This document shows, in pieces, positions 9,890-18,894 of a stretch of DNA of 50,508 bases. Numbering within the stretch: the first letter of the stretch is position 1; each line of letters starts with the position of its first letter. The DNA is taken from the NCBI GenBank assembly GCA_002733125.1, contig NVUM01000004.1:4907-55414 (forward strand), in the 5' to 3' direction. Under the pieces are notes generated by a model. That model was not told the origin of the DNA and made no database searches. It was given only the letters and a program-made list of their open reading frames with translations. This DNA comes from Porticoccus sp. GTDB lineage: Bacteria > Pseudomonadota > Gammaproteobacteria > Pseudomonadales > Porticoccaceae. The position numbers and the translations under genes are program-made.

Positions 9890-10010
9890 TGAGTCATTGA
9901 TCGTTCGGATGGAGGTTGATAAATCCTGTCAGGAAGAATTGTTCGGTCTCAGCTGAACGCAACAGGCCGGTGAATGCCTGGCGTATTCCTCACGGGTGCT
10001 CATCAAAGGG
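9890..10010 (-). pseudogene. Decayed duplicate of the 3' end of selO
   Basis: This 121-base stretch is a direct repeat of the C-terminal end of the intact selO gene plus about 40 bases beyond its stop. Bases 9902-9938 match 11137-11173 at 35 of 37 positions. Bases 9967-9991 match 11202-11226 at 24 of 25. Bases 9993-10007 match 11233-11247 exactly. The first two blocks keep a constant offset of 1235; a 5-base deletion before the third shifts it to 1240 and breaks the frame. Read on the minus strand the copy encodes FDEHP, then after the frameshift EEYARH, and a stop at the same place as selO. Homology fades above about 10020. The mscS gene lies between the two copies. Confidence 0.88.
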
Positions 10011-10108
10011 CATTTTATGCGTCCTATACTTCTTGCCCTCATCTGTGTCAGCCTCGGATGGTGACCGCTCTGGCCGATATTCTTGCATATTTTCGTTTCA
10101 AGAAAGGA

Positions 10109-11002
10109 TTATGAATCGGCGGCTTGGGACTCATTTTTTTTCGGAGGCCTGACAAGCCGTACCTGGCCGTCGATATGTACATCACGTTGCGGAAATGCAA
10201 TAACAATGTTGTTGGCCTCGAAAAGCTCGGTAATCCGGAAACGAATATTCGAGCGTAGTGTTCTAAGATCCGTATCTCCGAAGCTGTCAATCCAGACATA
10301 GACATCAAATATCAGCGCGCTGTCTCCGAAGTCTTCAAAAATGACTATCGGAGCCTTTTCTTCCGACAGCACTTCCGGTTCCCCAACGGCGGCCTGCATG
10401 ATCAGATCGGCAACTTTCCTGACCGGCGAACCATAAGCGACACCGACAGTGATAGTGGTCCTCACCATGCGATCAACCAGTGTCCAGTTGACCACCATGT
10501 TTTCCAGTAACTGGCTGTTGGGAATAAGGAGATGAACGCCGTCTATGCGGCGGATTCTGGTGGAACGTGTATTGATGGTATCTACACTACCTCTGACATC
10601 ACCGATCTCGAGGAAATCCCCGATCCGGATCGGCTTCTCCCACATCAGTATCCAGCCGGAAATGAAATTGTTGATGATATTCTGGGCACCGAAGCCGACA
10701 CCGATTGCAATGGCGCCTGAAACAAAGGCGAAGGCTGCCAGGGGAATACCGAGAATACCCAGCCCTGTGATAATGACGATAGTCAGGATCACTATGAAAT
10801 AGAGACGCTGGATCAACAGGGCGACATCAGCGTTGAAGTTTCTGGCGTTCAGGGTCTTGTTCAGCAGGTGACTCGATTTCTTGATGAAAAGATAGATCAG
10901 CCACAGTACGAGAGGAATAAGAAAAAGGTGGGCGAGCGTTATTGCCTGGTCGCTGATCTGAAAAAGCTGATAGGTGAAAATATCCTGAAATGTCTCCATC
11001 AC
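10109..11002 (-). CDS. Mechanosensitive ion channel of the MscS family
   Basis: This 297-residue protein has three membrane segments followed by the MscS beta domain and C-terminal alpha/beta domain. The pore helix region AIAIGVGFGAQNIINNFISG and the following MWEKPIRIGDFLEI are the family hallmarks. The protein gates on membrane tension and releases solutes on hypo-osmotic shock. The start is ATG at 11002 or the adjacent ATG at 10999. The gene is flanked on both sides by selO 3'-end sequence, intact on one side and decayed on the other. Confidence 0.93.
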   Translation of the reverse strand: MMETFQDIFTYQLFQISDQAITLAHLFLIPLVLWLIYLFIKKSSHLLNKTLNARNFNADVALLIQRLYFIVILTIVIITGLGILGIPLAAFAFVSGAIAIGVGFGAQNIINNFISGWILMWEKPIRIGDFLEIGDVRGSVDTINTRSTRIRRIDGVHLLIPNSQLLENMVVNWTLVDRMVRTTITVGVAYGSPVRKVADLIMQAAVGEPEVLSEEKAPIVIFEDFGDSALIFDVYVWIDSFGDTDLRTLRSNIRFRITELFEANNIVIAFPQRDVHIDGQVRLVRPPKKNESQAADS

Positions 11003-11163
11003 TGCGATTCACCCATCGATATACTCTGCTTTTTCATACATCTCATCCTGTATTGTTTTTATCTTTCCACATTGTAGATCATGTCAATACTCTGGCTCAC
11101 GCTGCTTTTGCCTTCAAGTTTGAGTCTGTCATCGAACGTTCGGATGGTGGTTGATAAATTCTG

Positions 11164-12636
11164 TCAGGAAGAACAGCTCACACTCAGCTGTTGGCTCCAG
11201 ACCGGTGGATGCCTGGCGTATTCCTCGCAGTCCGGGTGCTCATCAAAAGGTGTTTGCAGCAGCTTGAGCAATCGGTCAATTTCACGATAATCCCCGTCAT
11301 CCTCGGCCTTGCGAATGGCGATTTCTGCCATGTAGTTGCGCAGAACATACTTCGGATTGGTTTTCAGCATGGCCTGATGGCGCTCCGCCGCTGAAATCTG
11401 TTCAGCTTCCCTGGCGAGTCGCTGGCGATAGCGTTCAGCCCAGCCATCAAAAGCTGCGCGATCCAGAAACAGGTCACGCAGCGGGTCATTGGTACCTTTC
11501 TCATGAAAGTCGCAGAGTTTGCGAAAGAAAATAGTGTAGTCGACATTGCTGGCTGCCATGGCCGCCAGCAGATCATCGATGAGTGACTGATCATCCCTCT
11601 CTGCCGTGACCAGACCGAGCTTTTGCCGGTGGAGCTGCAACAGGCTATCAAAAAACAGCGGCTCGTATTCTTCCAGTACTGTGGTCAGTGCTTCCACGCT
11701 GAGCAGGCTGGTCAGTGCATTGGCCAGGGCCTTGCAGTTCCAAAGGCCGATAATGGGCTGGCGCTTGAAGGCATAGCGTCCGCCATGATCGGAATGGTTG
11801 CAGATAAAGTCCGGGTTGTAGCCGTCGAGAAAGCCGAACGGGCCGTAATCGAGGGTGTCGCCAATAATCGACATGTTATCGGTATTCATCACGCCGTGGG
11901 CAAAGCCCACTGCCTGCCACTGGGCAATCAGCTGCGCTGTGCTGTGAACGGCGTGACGGAACATGGTCAGATAGCGATCGTCACGGGCCGTCAGTTCCGG
12001 CAGGTGTTGTTCGATCACATGGTCAGCCAGAATCTGCACCTGCCGGGTTTCACCCCGATGGTGGAAATATTCAAAGGAGCCGAAGCGGACATGACTGCGG
12101 GCCAGCCGGATCAGCATGGCGGCCTGCTCGGTGGTTTCGCGATAGACCGGTTCGTTGCTGGCGGCGATGCTCAGTGCCCGGGTGGTGGCAATGCCCAGCC
12201 CATGCAGATTCTCACTGCACAGGTATTCACGGATGGAGGAGCGCAGTACCGCGCGACCATCGCCGAAGCGGGAATAGGGTGTCTGTCCGGCCCCTTTGAG
12301 GTGGACGTCCCATTTGCCCTGTGGTCCATCCACTTCACCCAGTAACAGTCCGCGCCCGTCGCCCAATCGGGGCACGTAGGAACCAAATTGGTGACCGCTG
12401 TAGACCATCGCCCGGGGGGTGCTGCCCGGCAGGGTGAGGTTGCCGCTGCACCACTGCAAAAACCAGTCCTGTTGCAATTCTGCGGTATCGATACCCAACA
12501 GTTCGGCGGCGTCCTCGTTGACGCTGACCAGCCAGGGGTTTTCAATGCCACTGGGTATGACCGAAGTGGAGAAGTCCCCACCCAATGTGGCAAAACTGTT
12601 CTTGAAGTGCAGTGTACTGATAATCTGGTCATCCAT
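11164..12636 (-). CDS. selO: Protein adenylyltransferase SelO (YdiU)
   Basis: This 490-residue pseudokinase-fold enzyme transfers AMP from ATP to protein Ser/Thr/Tyr residues, including redox proteins, in characterised relatives. The conserved blocks are YSGHQFGSYVPRLGDGRGLLL, LKGAGQTPYSRFGDGRAVLR, the catalytic stretch HGVMNTDNMSIIGDTLDYGPFGFLD (Asp-Asn pair in NTDN, metal Asp in DYGPFGF) and the C-terminal SCSS tail. The length is normal. It is divergent from the cyclic-nucleotide-binding gene. Its 3' end is repeated at 9890-10010. Confidence 0.96.
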   Translation of the reverse strand: MDDQIISTLHFKNSFATLGGDFSTSVIPSGIENPWLVSVNEDAAELLGIDTAELQQDWFLQWCSGNLTLPGSTPRAMVYSGHQFGSYVPRLGDGRGLLLGEVDGPQGKWDVHLKGAGQTPYSRFGDGRAVLRSSIREYLCSENLHGLGIATTRALSIAASNEPVYRETTEQAAMLIRLARSHVRFGSFEYFHHRGETRQVQILADHVIEQHLPELTARDDRYLTMFRHAVHSTAQLIAQWQAVGFAHGVMNTDNMSIIGDTLDYGPFGFLDGYNPDFICNHSDHGGRYAFKRQPIIGLWNCKALANALTSLLSVEALTTVLEEYEPLFFDSLLQLHRQKLGLVTAERDDQSLIDDLLAAMAASNVDYTIFFRKLCDFHEKGTNDPLRDLFLDRAAFDGWAERYRQRLAREAEQISAAERHQAMLKTNPKYVLRNYMAEIAIRKAEDDGDYREIDRLLKLLQTPFDEHPDCEEYARHPPVWSQQLSVSCSS

Positions 12637-12849
12637 TGAGGGTTAAAACGTGTCCTGGCAAATGACAGGGCAGGTTTTGCGACCGCTGCTTGTATGGTGT
12701 TTTCGTTGCCGGTTTGTCCCGGTTACTGTAACAGCTGTCTTCCGGTTGTATCACCCCGGTGCCCTGTTCCTGCGTTAAATACGCTTAAAAACTGGCTATC
12801 CGCCGCAAGGGGTATGATAATTTGCCCAGCAACCAGGGGAGCTCTATTG

Positions 12850-13512
12850 ATGCCTACCAACCCGGCATTGGAACTGACAGCGGAAGAGCTGGAAAAAAAG
12901 GTCGCTTCACTGCATTTTTTCAAGGAAGTTGGCCGCCACGATCCGCAGCAGCTGCAGATACTGATTCAGCAGTCCCATCTCTATTCGGTAGCACCCGGTG
13001 AGACCTTTCTTAAGGCCGGCGAACAGGGCAGCTGGATGTATTTCCTGATGCGGGGGAAATTGCTGGTGTGCGACCCGCTCGATCACAGCAAAGTGATTGG
13101 GGTTTTGATTCCGGGGGACGTGTTTGGTGAAATTGCCGTGATTACCGGCCATAAAAGAACACAGGATATTGTCGCTCCGGGGCTGATTCGTGAAGCTGTT
13201 GTGTTCGCCACGGACTTTGCCTGTCTGCATGCCAAACCTGAGCACAATCCGTTGACGTTGCCGACCAAACTGATTGTCTATCGGCAGATTGTACATATCC
13301 TCCGCTGGCGCATAGAACTCTATCGCACCCGGTTTCCCGATCACCCAATGGTGCGGGTACCGTTCAACCTGATTCACCGTTCTCCCGCAGGCGATACAGA
13401 AGAGGAGTTGCAGGAACAGCGGGACTACGCCCTGTTTCTGGCTGACCGTCTGCAGCAGCTCAATACAAAACTCGGGCCGATCAACAATGATGTCGGAGAT
13501 GTTGTAAGTTGA
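12850..13512 (+). CDS. Cyclic-nucleotide-binding (Crp-like effector) domain protein
   Basis: This 220-residue protein carries one cNMP-binding beta-roll. The signature region is PGDVFGEIAVITGHKRTQDIVA (about residues 89-110), which corresponds to the phosphate-binding cassette with FGE and a following Arg. No helix-turn-helix or enzymatic domain follows; the C-terminal third is a charged helical region. It may be a stand-alone sensor or protein-interaction module; ligand binding is not assured. The ATG at 12850, with AGGGGAG upstream, is chosen over a long hydrophobic extension starting at 12694 that lies in the divergent promoter region. Confidence 0.75.
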   Translation: MPTNPALELTAEELEKKVASLHFFKEVGRHDPQQLQILIQQSHLYSVAPGETFLKAGEQGSWMYFLMRGKLLVCDPLDHSKVIGVLIPGDVFGEIAVITGHKRTQDIVAPGLIREAVVFATDFACLHAKPEHNPLTLPTKLIVYRQIVHILRWRIELYRTRFPDHPMVRVPFNLIHRSPAGDTEEELQEQRDYALFLADRLQQLNTKLGPINNDVGDVVS

Positions 13513-13618
13513 AGGTCTTCGCGATTCGCGTTTCATCCTTTTATTGGCTCGGCTACCATGGCCGCTGCGGTGCAGAATGGTCTGCGTGCGAGCTGTGGTG
13601 CTCTGTGGGAGAACATAA

Positions 13619-14710
13619 TTGAATGCCAATGTGAAAATCGCACTGGTGATCCTGGTGTTAATAATCATCTGGTTTGTCAGTGGATTGGTGACGGGTAACA
13701 GCGAGATCACACCAGCCGACGACCCGGCGGTTTTGGGCGAGCTGACCAAGGTCAGGGTTCGCTGGGTGGAGGCAGAAGATTATTCCCGCCAGATTTCCGC
13801 CCGGGGCAGGACGGCGCCGAATCGCCATGTGACCCTGCGGGCTGAAGTCAGTGGGCGGGTGGTAGCGGTGCCCGCGGACAAGGGGCAGGCGGTCGATGAA
13901 GGCGATACCATTTGCGAACTTGCCAAGGAAGACCGCGAGCAGCGGGTACAGGAAGCCCAGGCAGCGGTCGCTCAGGCAGAAATCGATTATCGTGGTGCCT
14001 TGAAGCTGAAAGAAAAAGGCTATCAGTCTGATTCGGCCATTGCCCAGGCCAATGCACGTCTAGAAAGCACAAGGGCGACCCTTCGCCTCGCGGACATCAA
14101 TTTAGCCAATACCCGTATTGCGGCCCCCTTTGCCGGTTTTGTCGACGACCGGCCCGTGGAGGTGGGTGATTACATGGACCGCAATCATATCTGTGCCGAG
14201 ATCGTGGAAATGAACCCGCTGAAAGTGGTTGCGCGCCTTTCGGAACGCGAAGTGGTTCGCGCCGAGGTTGGCGGTAAGGCATCGGTACGGCTGGCCACGG
14301 GGCAGTTGGTCACCGGTGAGGTGACCTATCTCAGTCACCTGGCCGAACCGCAAACCCGCACCTATGAAATGGAGATCACCCTGCCGAACCCTTCTTTCCA
14401 GCTTCGCGCCGGTGTGGCCAGTCAGGTGATGGTTGCTACTCAAGTATTTCAGGCCCACCGTGTTCCGGCATCGCTGTTGGCGCTGGGTGATGGTGGTGAA
14501 CTTGGCTTGAAAGTCATTGATCGGGATGATCGGGTGGATTTTGTCTTGATCGATCTGATCGGTGATGACGGCGAGGGCGTGTGGGTTGCCGGGCTACCGG
14601 AGCGCACCCGTGTCATTACCGTCGGGCAGGAATATGTCTCTGCGGGTGAACAGGTGGTGGCAGAAGAGGAAGAAGCACTTCCTGTTGCAGAGGTTCAGTC
14701 TGCCCAATGA
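13619..14710 (+). CDS. RND efflux periplasmic adaptor (membrane fusion protein)
   Basis: This 363-residue HlyD/AcrA-type adaptor has an N-terminal membrane anchor (ALVILVLIIIWFVSGLVTG), then a lipoyl-like domain (HVTLRAEVSGRVVAVPADKGQAVDEGD), a helical hairpin rich in Ala/Gln/Glu, a beta-barrel and a C-terminal acidic tail. The TTG start at 13619 is supported by GGGAG 7 bases upstream; the in-frame GTG at 13631 is an alternative. Its stop overlaps the permease start (ATGA). No outer-membrane channel gene is adjacent, so a TolC-like partner elsewhere is presumed. Confidence 0.92.
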   Translation: MNANVKIALVILVLIIIWFVSGLVTGNSEITPADDPAVLGELTKVRVRWVEAEDYSRQISARGRTAPNRHVTLRAEVSGRVVAVPADKGQAVDEGDTICELAKEDREQRVQEAQAAVAQAEIDYRGALKLKEKGYQSDSAIAQANARLESTRATLRLADINLANTRIAAPFAGFVDDRPVEVGDYMDRNHICAEIVEMNPLKVVARLSEREVVRAEVGGKASVRLATGQLVTGEVTYLSHLAEPQTRTYEMEITLPNPSFQLRAGVASQVMVATQVFQAHRVPASLLALGDGGELGLKVIDRDDRVDFVLIDLIGDDGEGVWVAGLPERTRVITVGQEYVSAGEQVVAEEEEALPVAEVQSAQ

Positions 14711-17700
14711 AGCTTCTCGAGCAGGCGATCAGTCGAGCCAGAGCCACCGTATCCATTCTGCTGTTTGTATTGATTGCGGGAGTGGTCGCCCGTTACCTGA
14801 TCAGCGTTGATCTGAATCCCGATGTGACCGTGCCGGTGGTGATGGTGACGGTGACGCATCAGGGCATTTCGCCAGAAGACGCCAATCGCCTGCTGGTCAA
14901 GCCGCTGGAAATCGAATTGAAATCACTGGACGGGGTGGAAGAGCTCACCACCCGCGCCCAGGAAGGGTCGGCTTTTGCAGTTGTGGAATTTGAAATTGAT
15001 ATTGATATCAGTGCCGCACTGGCAGATGTGCGTGAGGCGGTGAACCGCGCTAAGGCGGAATTCCCCAATGATACGGATGAGCCGATCGTCAACGAGTTGT
15101 CGGCATCCCCCGAGCCGACCCTGGTGATTGCCTTTTCCGGTGAACAGCTTACCGAACGCGAGTTGTTTCACATTGTCCGTGATTTGCGGCTGGAAATAGA
15201 ATCGCTGCCGGAAATTCTGCAGGCGAATCTGTCGGGTGATCGTGAGGAGGTGGTCGAAGTCCTGCTGAACCCCTCTGCACTCGAACACTACAACATCACG
15301 GCTGATGAACTGTTGAAAACCGTGGCAGCCAATAACCTGCTGGTTCCCAGTGGCGAGTATGATACGGCCAGCGGCCGTTTCGGGGTCAAGGTGCCTGGTC
15401 TTATCGAGGAGCGTGAAGACCTGATGGGTCTGCCGGTGAAGTCCAACTCAGAGGGGGTCGTCACGCTGGCAGATGTGGCTGATGTTCGCCGTACCTTTAA
15501 GGATCCCACCACCTTTAGTCATATCAATGGTCGGCAGGCCATGGCCATTGAGGTGTTCAAACGCAACCAGGCCAATGCCATCAAGTCTGTCGCCTCGGTC
15601 AAGGCCCTGGTTGAGGGTTCGGCGGACACCCTGCCTCGGGGCGTCCAGATCGACTATATTTTTGACGCGTCTGATTTTGCCCTGCAAATGGTCAATGAGT
15701 TGCAGGGCAACATTCTCACCGCTGTTGCTCTGGTGATGGTGGTGGTGGTGGCCGCACTGGGTTTGCGTTCCGGGTTGCTGGTGAGCCTCGGTATTCCCTT
15801 TTCGCTGTTTGGTGCAACGATTGTTGTCTACCTGCTCGGTTATAGTTTTAACTTTATGGTGATTTTCGGACTGTTGCTGGCACTGGGGATGCTGATTGAT
15901 GGGGCCATTGTGGTGGTGGAATACGCTGACCAGAAAACCCTCTCGGGTATGTCGCTGCGTGATGCCTATGTGACAGCAGTGCGCCGTATGTTTATGCCGG
16001 TGGTCGCTTCGACGGCAACGACGCTGGCCGTTTTTTTACCGCTCATGCTCTGGCCGGGGGTGGTGGGAGAATTCATGTCCTACCTGCCAGTGACAGTTTT
16101 TGCGGTGCTCAGCTGGTCGCTGTTGTATGCCCTGTTGTTTGTGCCGGTACTGGGTGTGCTGTTTGGCCGAAAAAAAGATCAGCTGGCACCGGCAACCGAT
16201 ATCCCGGTCAGGGGGAAGGCTTACCTCGGCAAGCTTGGCAATGGCTACGGCAAGTTTATTGGCTGGGCCCTGACGCAGCCGGTATTGACGATAGCTTCGG
16301 TGTTGCTGCTGTTGGTGACGATTTTTGTGCTCTACGGCACGTTTGGTCGTGGGGTGGACTTTTTTGTGGAGACCGAAGACCGCTACGGGATCGTGTCTGT
16401 GCAGGCACAGGGCAACTTGACCATAGCCGATATGGCGCGATTGTCCCGGGAGGTCGAACTCCGGGTAATGGCCGTACCCCATGTAAAAACCGTGTACGCG
16501 GCAAGCCGGGGCAGTAGTATTGGAGGGAACCTTGAGCGTGCCAAAGATCAGATCAGTAATATCTTGGTGGAGTTGGGGCGGGCCAGTGATCGCGACCGCA
16601 CCAGCCGGGAAGTCTATGCCGATATTCGTCGCGCCGTGGCCGGTATGGCGGGTATTGATGTGACGGTTAATCCGGTTCAGGGTGGTCCGCCGGTGGGTAA
16701 GGACATCCAGTTGCAGCTTTCTTCCTCCAATCGGGAAATCATGCGGGAGGAAGCCCGCCGGATTCGCTATTACCTGGAAAATCAGATGACCGGTTTGCGA
16801 GATATTGAGGACACTCTGCCTTTGCCCGGCATCGAGTGGGAGCTGGTGGTCGATCGTGCCGAAGCGTCTATGCTGGGCGTCGATACCCTGCAGGTGGGCA
16901 ACATGGTGCAGTTGGTGACCAATGGCATAAAAATCGGTGAATTTCGGCCCGATGATGCAGAGGAGGAAGTAGAAATCCGGGTGCGGTATCCGGCGGCGGA
17001 CCGCGGTCTGTTTGCTCTGGATGAACTGCGGGTTACAACGCCTTCCGGAGCCGTGCCGGTCAGCACCTTTGTTGAACGTAAACCCCGGCCCAGGCTGGAC
17101 AGCATCCAGCGGATCGACCGGAGTGATGTGCTGTTTGTCAGGGCCAATGCCGAAGATGGCGTGTTGCCTGATGACAAGGTGAAGGAGATCGCCGCTTGGT
17201 TGGAAACCGCCGACCTCAATCCTGCTGTGAAAATCGCTTTTCGGGGTGCCAATGAGGAGCAGGAGGATTCCATCGCGTTTCTCGGCGTGGCCTTCCTGAT
17301 GGCGCTGTTTTTGATGCTGATCCTGATGGTCATGCAGTTCAACAGTTTCTACCAGGCGTTCCTGATTCTGTCGGCCGTGGTGATGTCTACGGCCGGTGTA
17401 TTATTGGGTTTGCTGGTGATGCAACAGCCGCTGAGTGTCTTGATGTCGGGTATCGGCATCGTGGCGCTTGCCGGTATTGTGGTGAACAATAATATTGTGC
17501 TGATTGATACCTACAACCATCTGCGTCGGGAGGATAGTCGTCTGAGCGCATTGGATGCCGCTGTCTCGTCCGCCATTACCCGACTTCGTCCGGTATTGTT
17601 GACCACGGTCACAACAGCGGTGGGATTGCTGCCATTGGCCTGTAGTGTCAGTCTGGACTTTATTCACCGACAGATCGAGGTGAACGGTGAACTGGCTTCA

Positions 17701-17856
17701 TGGTGGCAGCAATTGGCCGCGGCAATCGTCAATGGCCTGCTGTTCTCGACGATTTTGACACTGGTGTTCACCCCGGCCATGCTGGTACTGCCCGAGTTTT
17801 TGCGGGCCCGTGTTATGCCTCGGCTGTCTGGTGTGCCAACTCAGCAGTCTGATTGA
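14707..17856 (+). CDS. RND efflux transporter permease (AcrB-like)
   Basis: This 1049-residue inner-membrane pump of the AcrB/AcrD/AcrF family has twelve membrane segments and two large periplasmic loops. The TM4 proton-relay region reads ALGMLIDGAIVVVE with Asp398; the position equivalent to the second AcrB Asp is Gly. The TM10 region reads GIVVNNNIVLIDTYN. It pairs with the adaptor gene immediately upstream by a 4-base overlap. Substrate cannot be inferred; drugs, detergents or lipids are possible. Confidence 0.95.
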   Translation: MKLLEQAISRARATVSILLFVLIAGVVARYLISVDLNPDVTVPVVMVTVTHQGISPEDANRLLVKPLEIELKSLDGVEELTTRAQEGSAFAVVEFEIDIDISAALADVREAVNRAKAEFPNDTDEPIVNELSASPEPTLVIAFSGEQLTERELFHIVRDLRLEIESLPEILQANLSGDREEVVEVLLNPSALEHYNITADELLKTVAANNLLVPSGEYDTASGRFGVKVPGLIEEREDLMGLPVKSNSEGVVTLADVADVRRTFKDPTTFSHINGRQAMAIEVFKRNQANAIKSVASVKALVEGSADTLPRGVQIDYIFDASDFALQMVNELQGNILTAVALVMVVVVAALGLRSGLLVSLGIPFSLFGATIVVYLLGYSFNFMVIFGLLLALGMLIDGAIVVVEYADQKTLSGMSLRDAYVTAVRRMFMPVVASTATTLAVFLPLMLWPGVVGEFMSYLPVTVFAVLSWSLLYALLFVPVLGVLFGRKKDQLAPATDIPVRGKAYLGKLGNGYGKFIGWALTQPVLTIASVLLLLVTIFVLYGTFGRGVDFFVETEDRYGIVSVQAQGNLTIADMARLSREVELRVMAVPHVKTVYAASRGSSIGGNLERAKDQISNILVELGRASDRDRTSREVYADIRRAVAGMAGIDVTVNPVQGGPPVGKDIQLQLSSSNREIMREEARRIRYYLENQMTGLRDIEDTLPLPGIEWELVVDRAEASMLGVDTLQVGNMVQLVTNGIKIGEFRPDDAEEEVEIRVRYPAADRGLFALDELRVTTPSGAVPVSTFVERKPRPRLDSIQRIDRSDVLFVRANAEDGVLPDDKVKEIAAWLETADLNPAVKIAFRGANEEQEDSIAFLGVAFLMALFLMLILMVMQFNSFYQAFLILSAVVMSTAGVLLGLLVMQQPLSVLMSGIGIVALAGIVVNNNIVLIDTYNHLRREDSRLSALDAAVSSAITRLRPVLLTTVTTAVGLLPLACSVSLDFIHRQIEVNGELASWWQQLAAAIVNGLLFSTILTLVFTPAMLVLPEFLRARVMPRLSGVPTQQSD

Positions 17857-17870
17857 TGGTGGTCGGTCCT

Positions 17871-18212
17871 ATGAAAAAGCTTTTTTCCCTGTTTTTTTAC
17901 AGTTGGAGCACGGTGGCCTTTCTGGTCTCTCTGGTGGCACTGCTTGTCTACCGGGACCTCGTCTGGCTGGGGGTTTTGCTGTCATCCGGGGCGCCCCTTC
18001 TGAATCGTATTCGTCCCTACGATGACGGCTATTCGATCAACCGAAAATTGCGCCAGCCTCTGGTATCCCTGTTCGTTATGTCTGGGGTGGCCTGGGTATT
18101 ATTGACTGTTGCCGGGGGCGCATGGCCACTGTGGCTGGTGCTGGGCGTTCTGGGCGGTTTTCTGCTCAATACCTACTGGGCCAGTGTCGACGACAATGAT
18201 CTTCGGGATTGA
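17871..18212 (+). CDS. Small membrane protein downstream of the RND pump
   Basis: This protein of about 113 residues has four hydrophobic segments and a short acidic C-terminus (DDNDLRD). I do not recognise a family. The start is uncertain: ATG 17871 is used, but an in-frame ATG at 17856 overlaps the permease stop codon. Close spacing suggests co-transcription with the efflux genes, but a role in efflux is only a guess. Confidence 0.65.
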   Translation: MKKLFSLFFYSWSTVAFLVSLVALLVYRDLVWLGVLLSSGAPLLNRIRPYDDGYSINRKLRQPLVSLFVMSGVAWVLLTVAGGAWPLWLVLGVLGGFLLNTYWASVDDNDLRD

Positions 18213-18215
18213 TCC

Positions 18216-18827
18216 GTGAGTCATGTCGCCGGAGACGATGCTGCCTTGCTGCTTCGCGATCTGCTGGCCGAGGTGCGGTCCTGTACCCTGTGCAGGGATT
18301 TGCCACTGGGGCCGAGGCCGGTGTTGCGCGCGGAATCGACGGCCCAGGTTCTGGTGATTGGCCAGGCGCCGGGGACTCGGGTGCATGCCAGTGGTATTCC
18401 TTGGGATGATCCAAGTGGTGACCGGTTACGCCAGTGGCTCGGGGTCAGCAAAACACAGTTTTATGATGCGGGCTTTTTTGCGATTATGCCGATGGGCTTT
18501 TGCTATCCGGGGCGGGGTAGGTCCGGTGATTTGCCACCCAGGTCAGAATGTGCGCCCACCTGGCATGAGGCGATACTGACCCGGTTGCCGAGGGTATCCC
18601 TGACCTTGTTGATCGGCCAATATGCCCAGCGCTATTATCTCAAGGAGACTCAACACCGGACGCTCACTGAACGGGTCCACCACTGGCGGGATTATCTACC
18701 TGGTACTATGCCTCTGGTCCATCCCTCGCCTCGCAATCGATATTGGCTGGCCAAAAATCCATGGTTTGAGGCTGAACTGGTACCCCGCTTGAAACAAGAG
18801 ATTGCAGTGAGACTTCAACACACGTGA
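18216..18827 (+). CDS. Uracil-DNA glycosylase family protein
   Basis: This 203-residue protein has the UDG superfamily fold signatures: an N-terminal CTLC (residues about 23-26), VLVIGQAPGTRVHASGIPWDD as the motif-1 region, IMPMGFCYPG and the C-terminal PLVHPSPRNRYW (HPSP is the motif-2 equivalent). This matches the COG1573-like subgroup, whose members remove uracil or other bases from DNA or have diverged roles. Two Cys at the N-terminus plus CYPG and SECAPTW might suggest a metal or Fe-S site, but this is not established. The GTG start follows the previous stop by 3 bases. Confidence 0.85.
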   Translation: MSHVAGDDAALLLRDLLAEVRSCTLCRDLPLGPRPVLRAESTAQVLVIGQAPGTRVHASGIPWDDPSGDRLRQWLGVSKTQFYDAGFFAIMPMGFCYPGRGRSGDLPPRSECAPTWHEAILTRLPRVSLTLLIGQYAQRYYLKETQHRTLTERVHHWRDYLPGTMPLVHPSPRNRYWLAKNPWFEAELVPRLKQEIAVRLQHT

Positions 18828-18894
18828 AACGGCTGTTTGCCGATTGAGCCATTTTTAGTGGTATGTTGCACCACACCGACATCAGGGAATAGAC

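Noticed and set aside
12694-12849. N-terminal extension of the cyclic-nucleotide-binding protein
   Set aside because: It lies in the divergent promoter region, contains no matching family sequence, and a better ribosome-binding site precedes ATG 12850.
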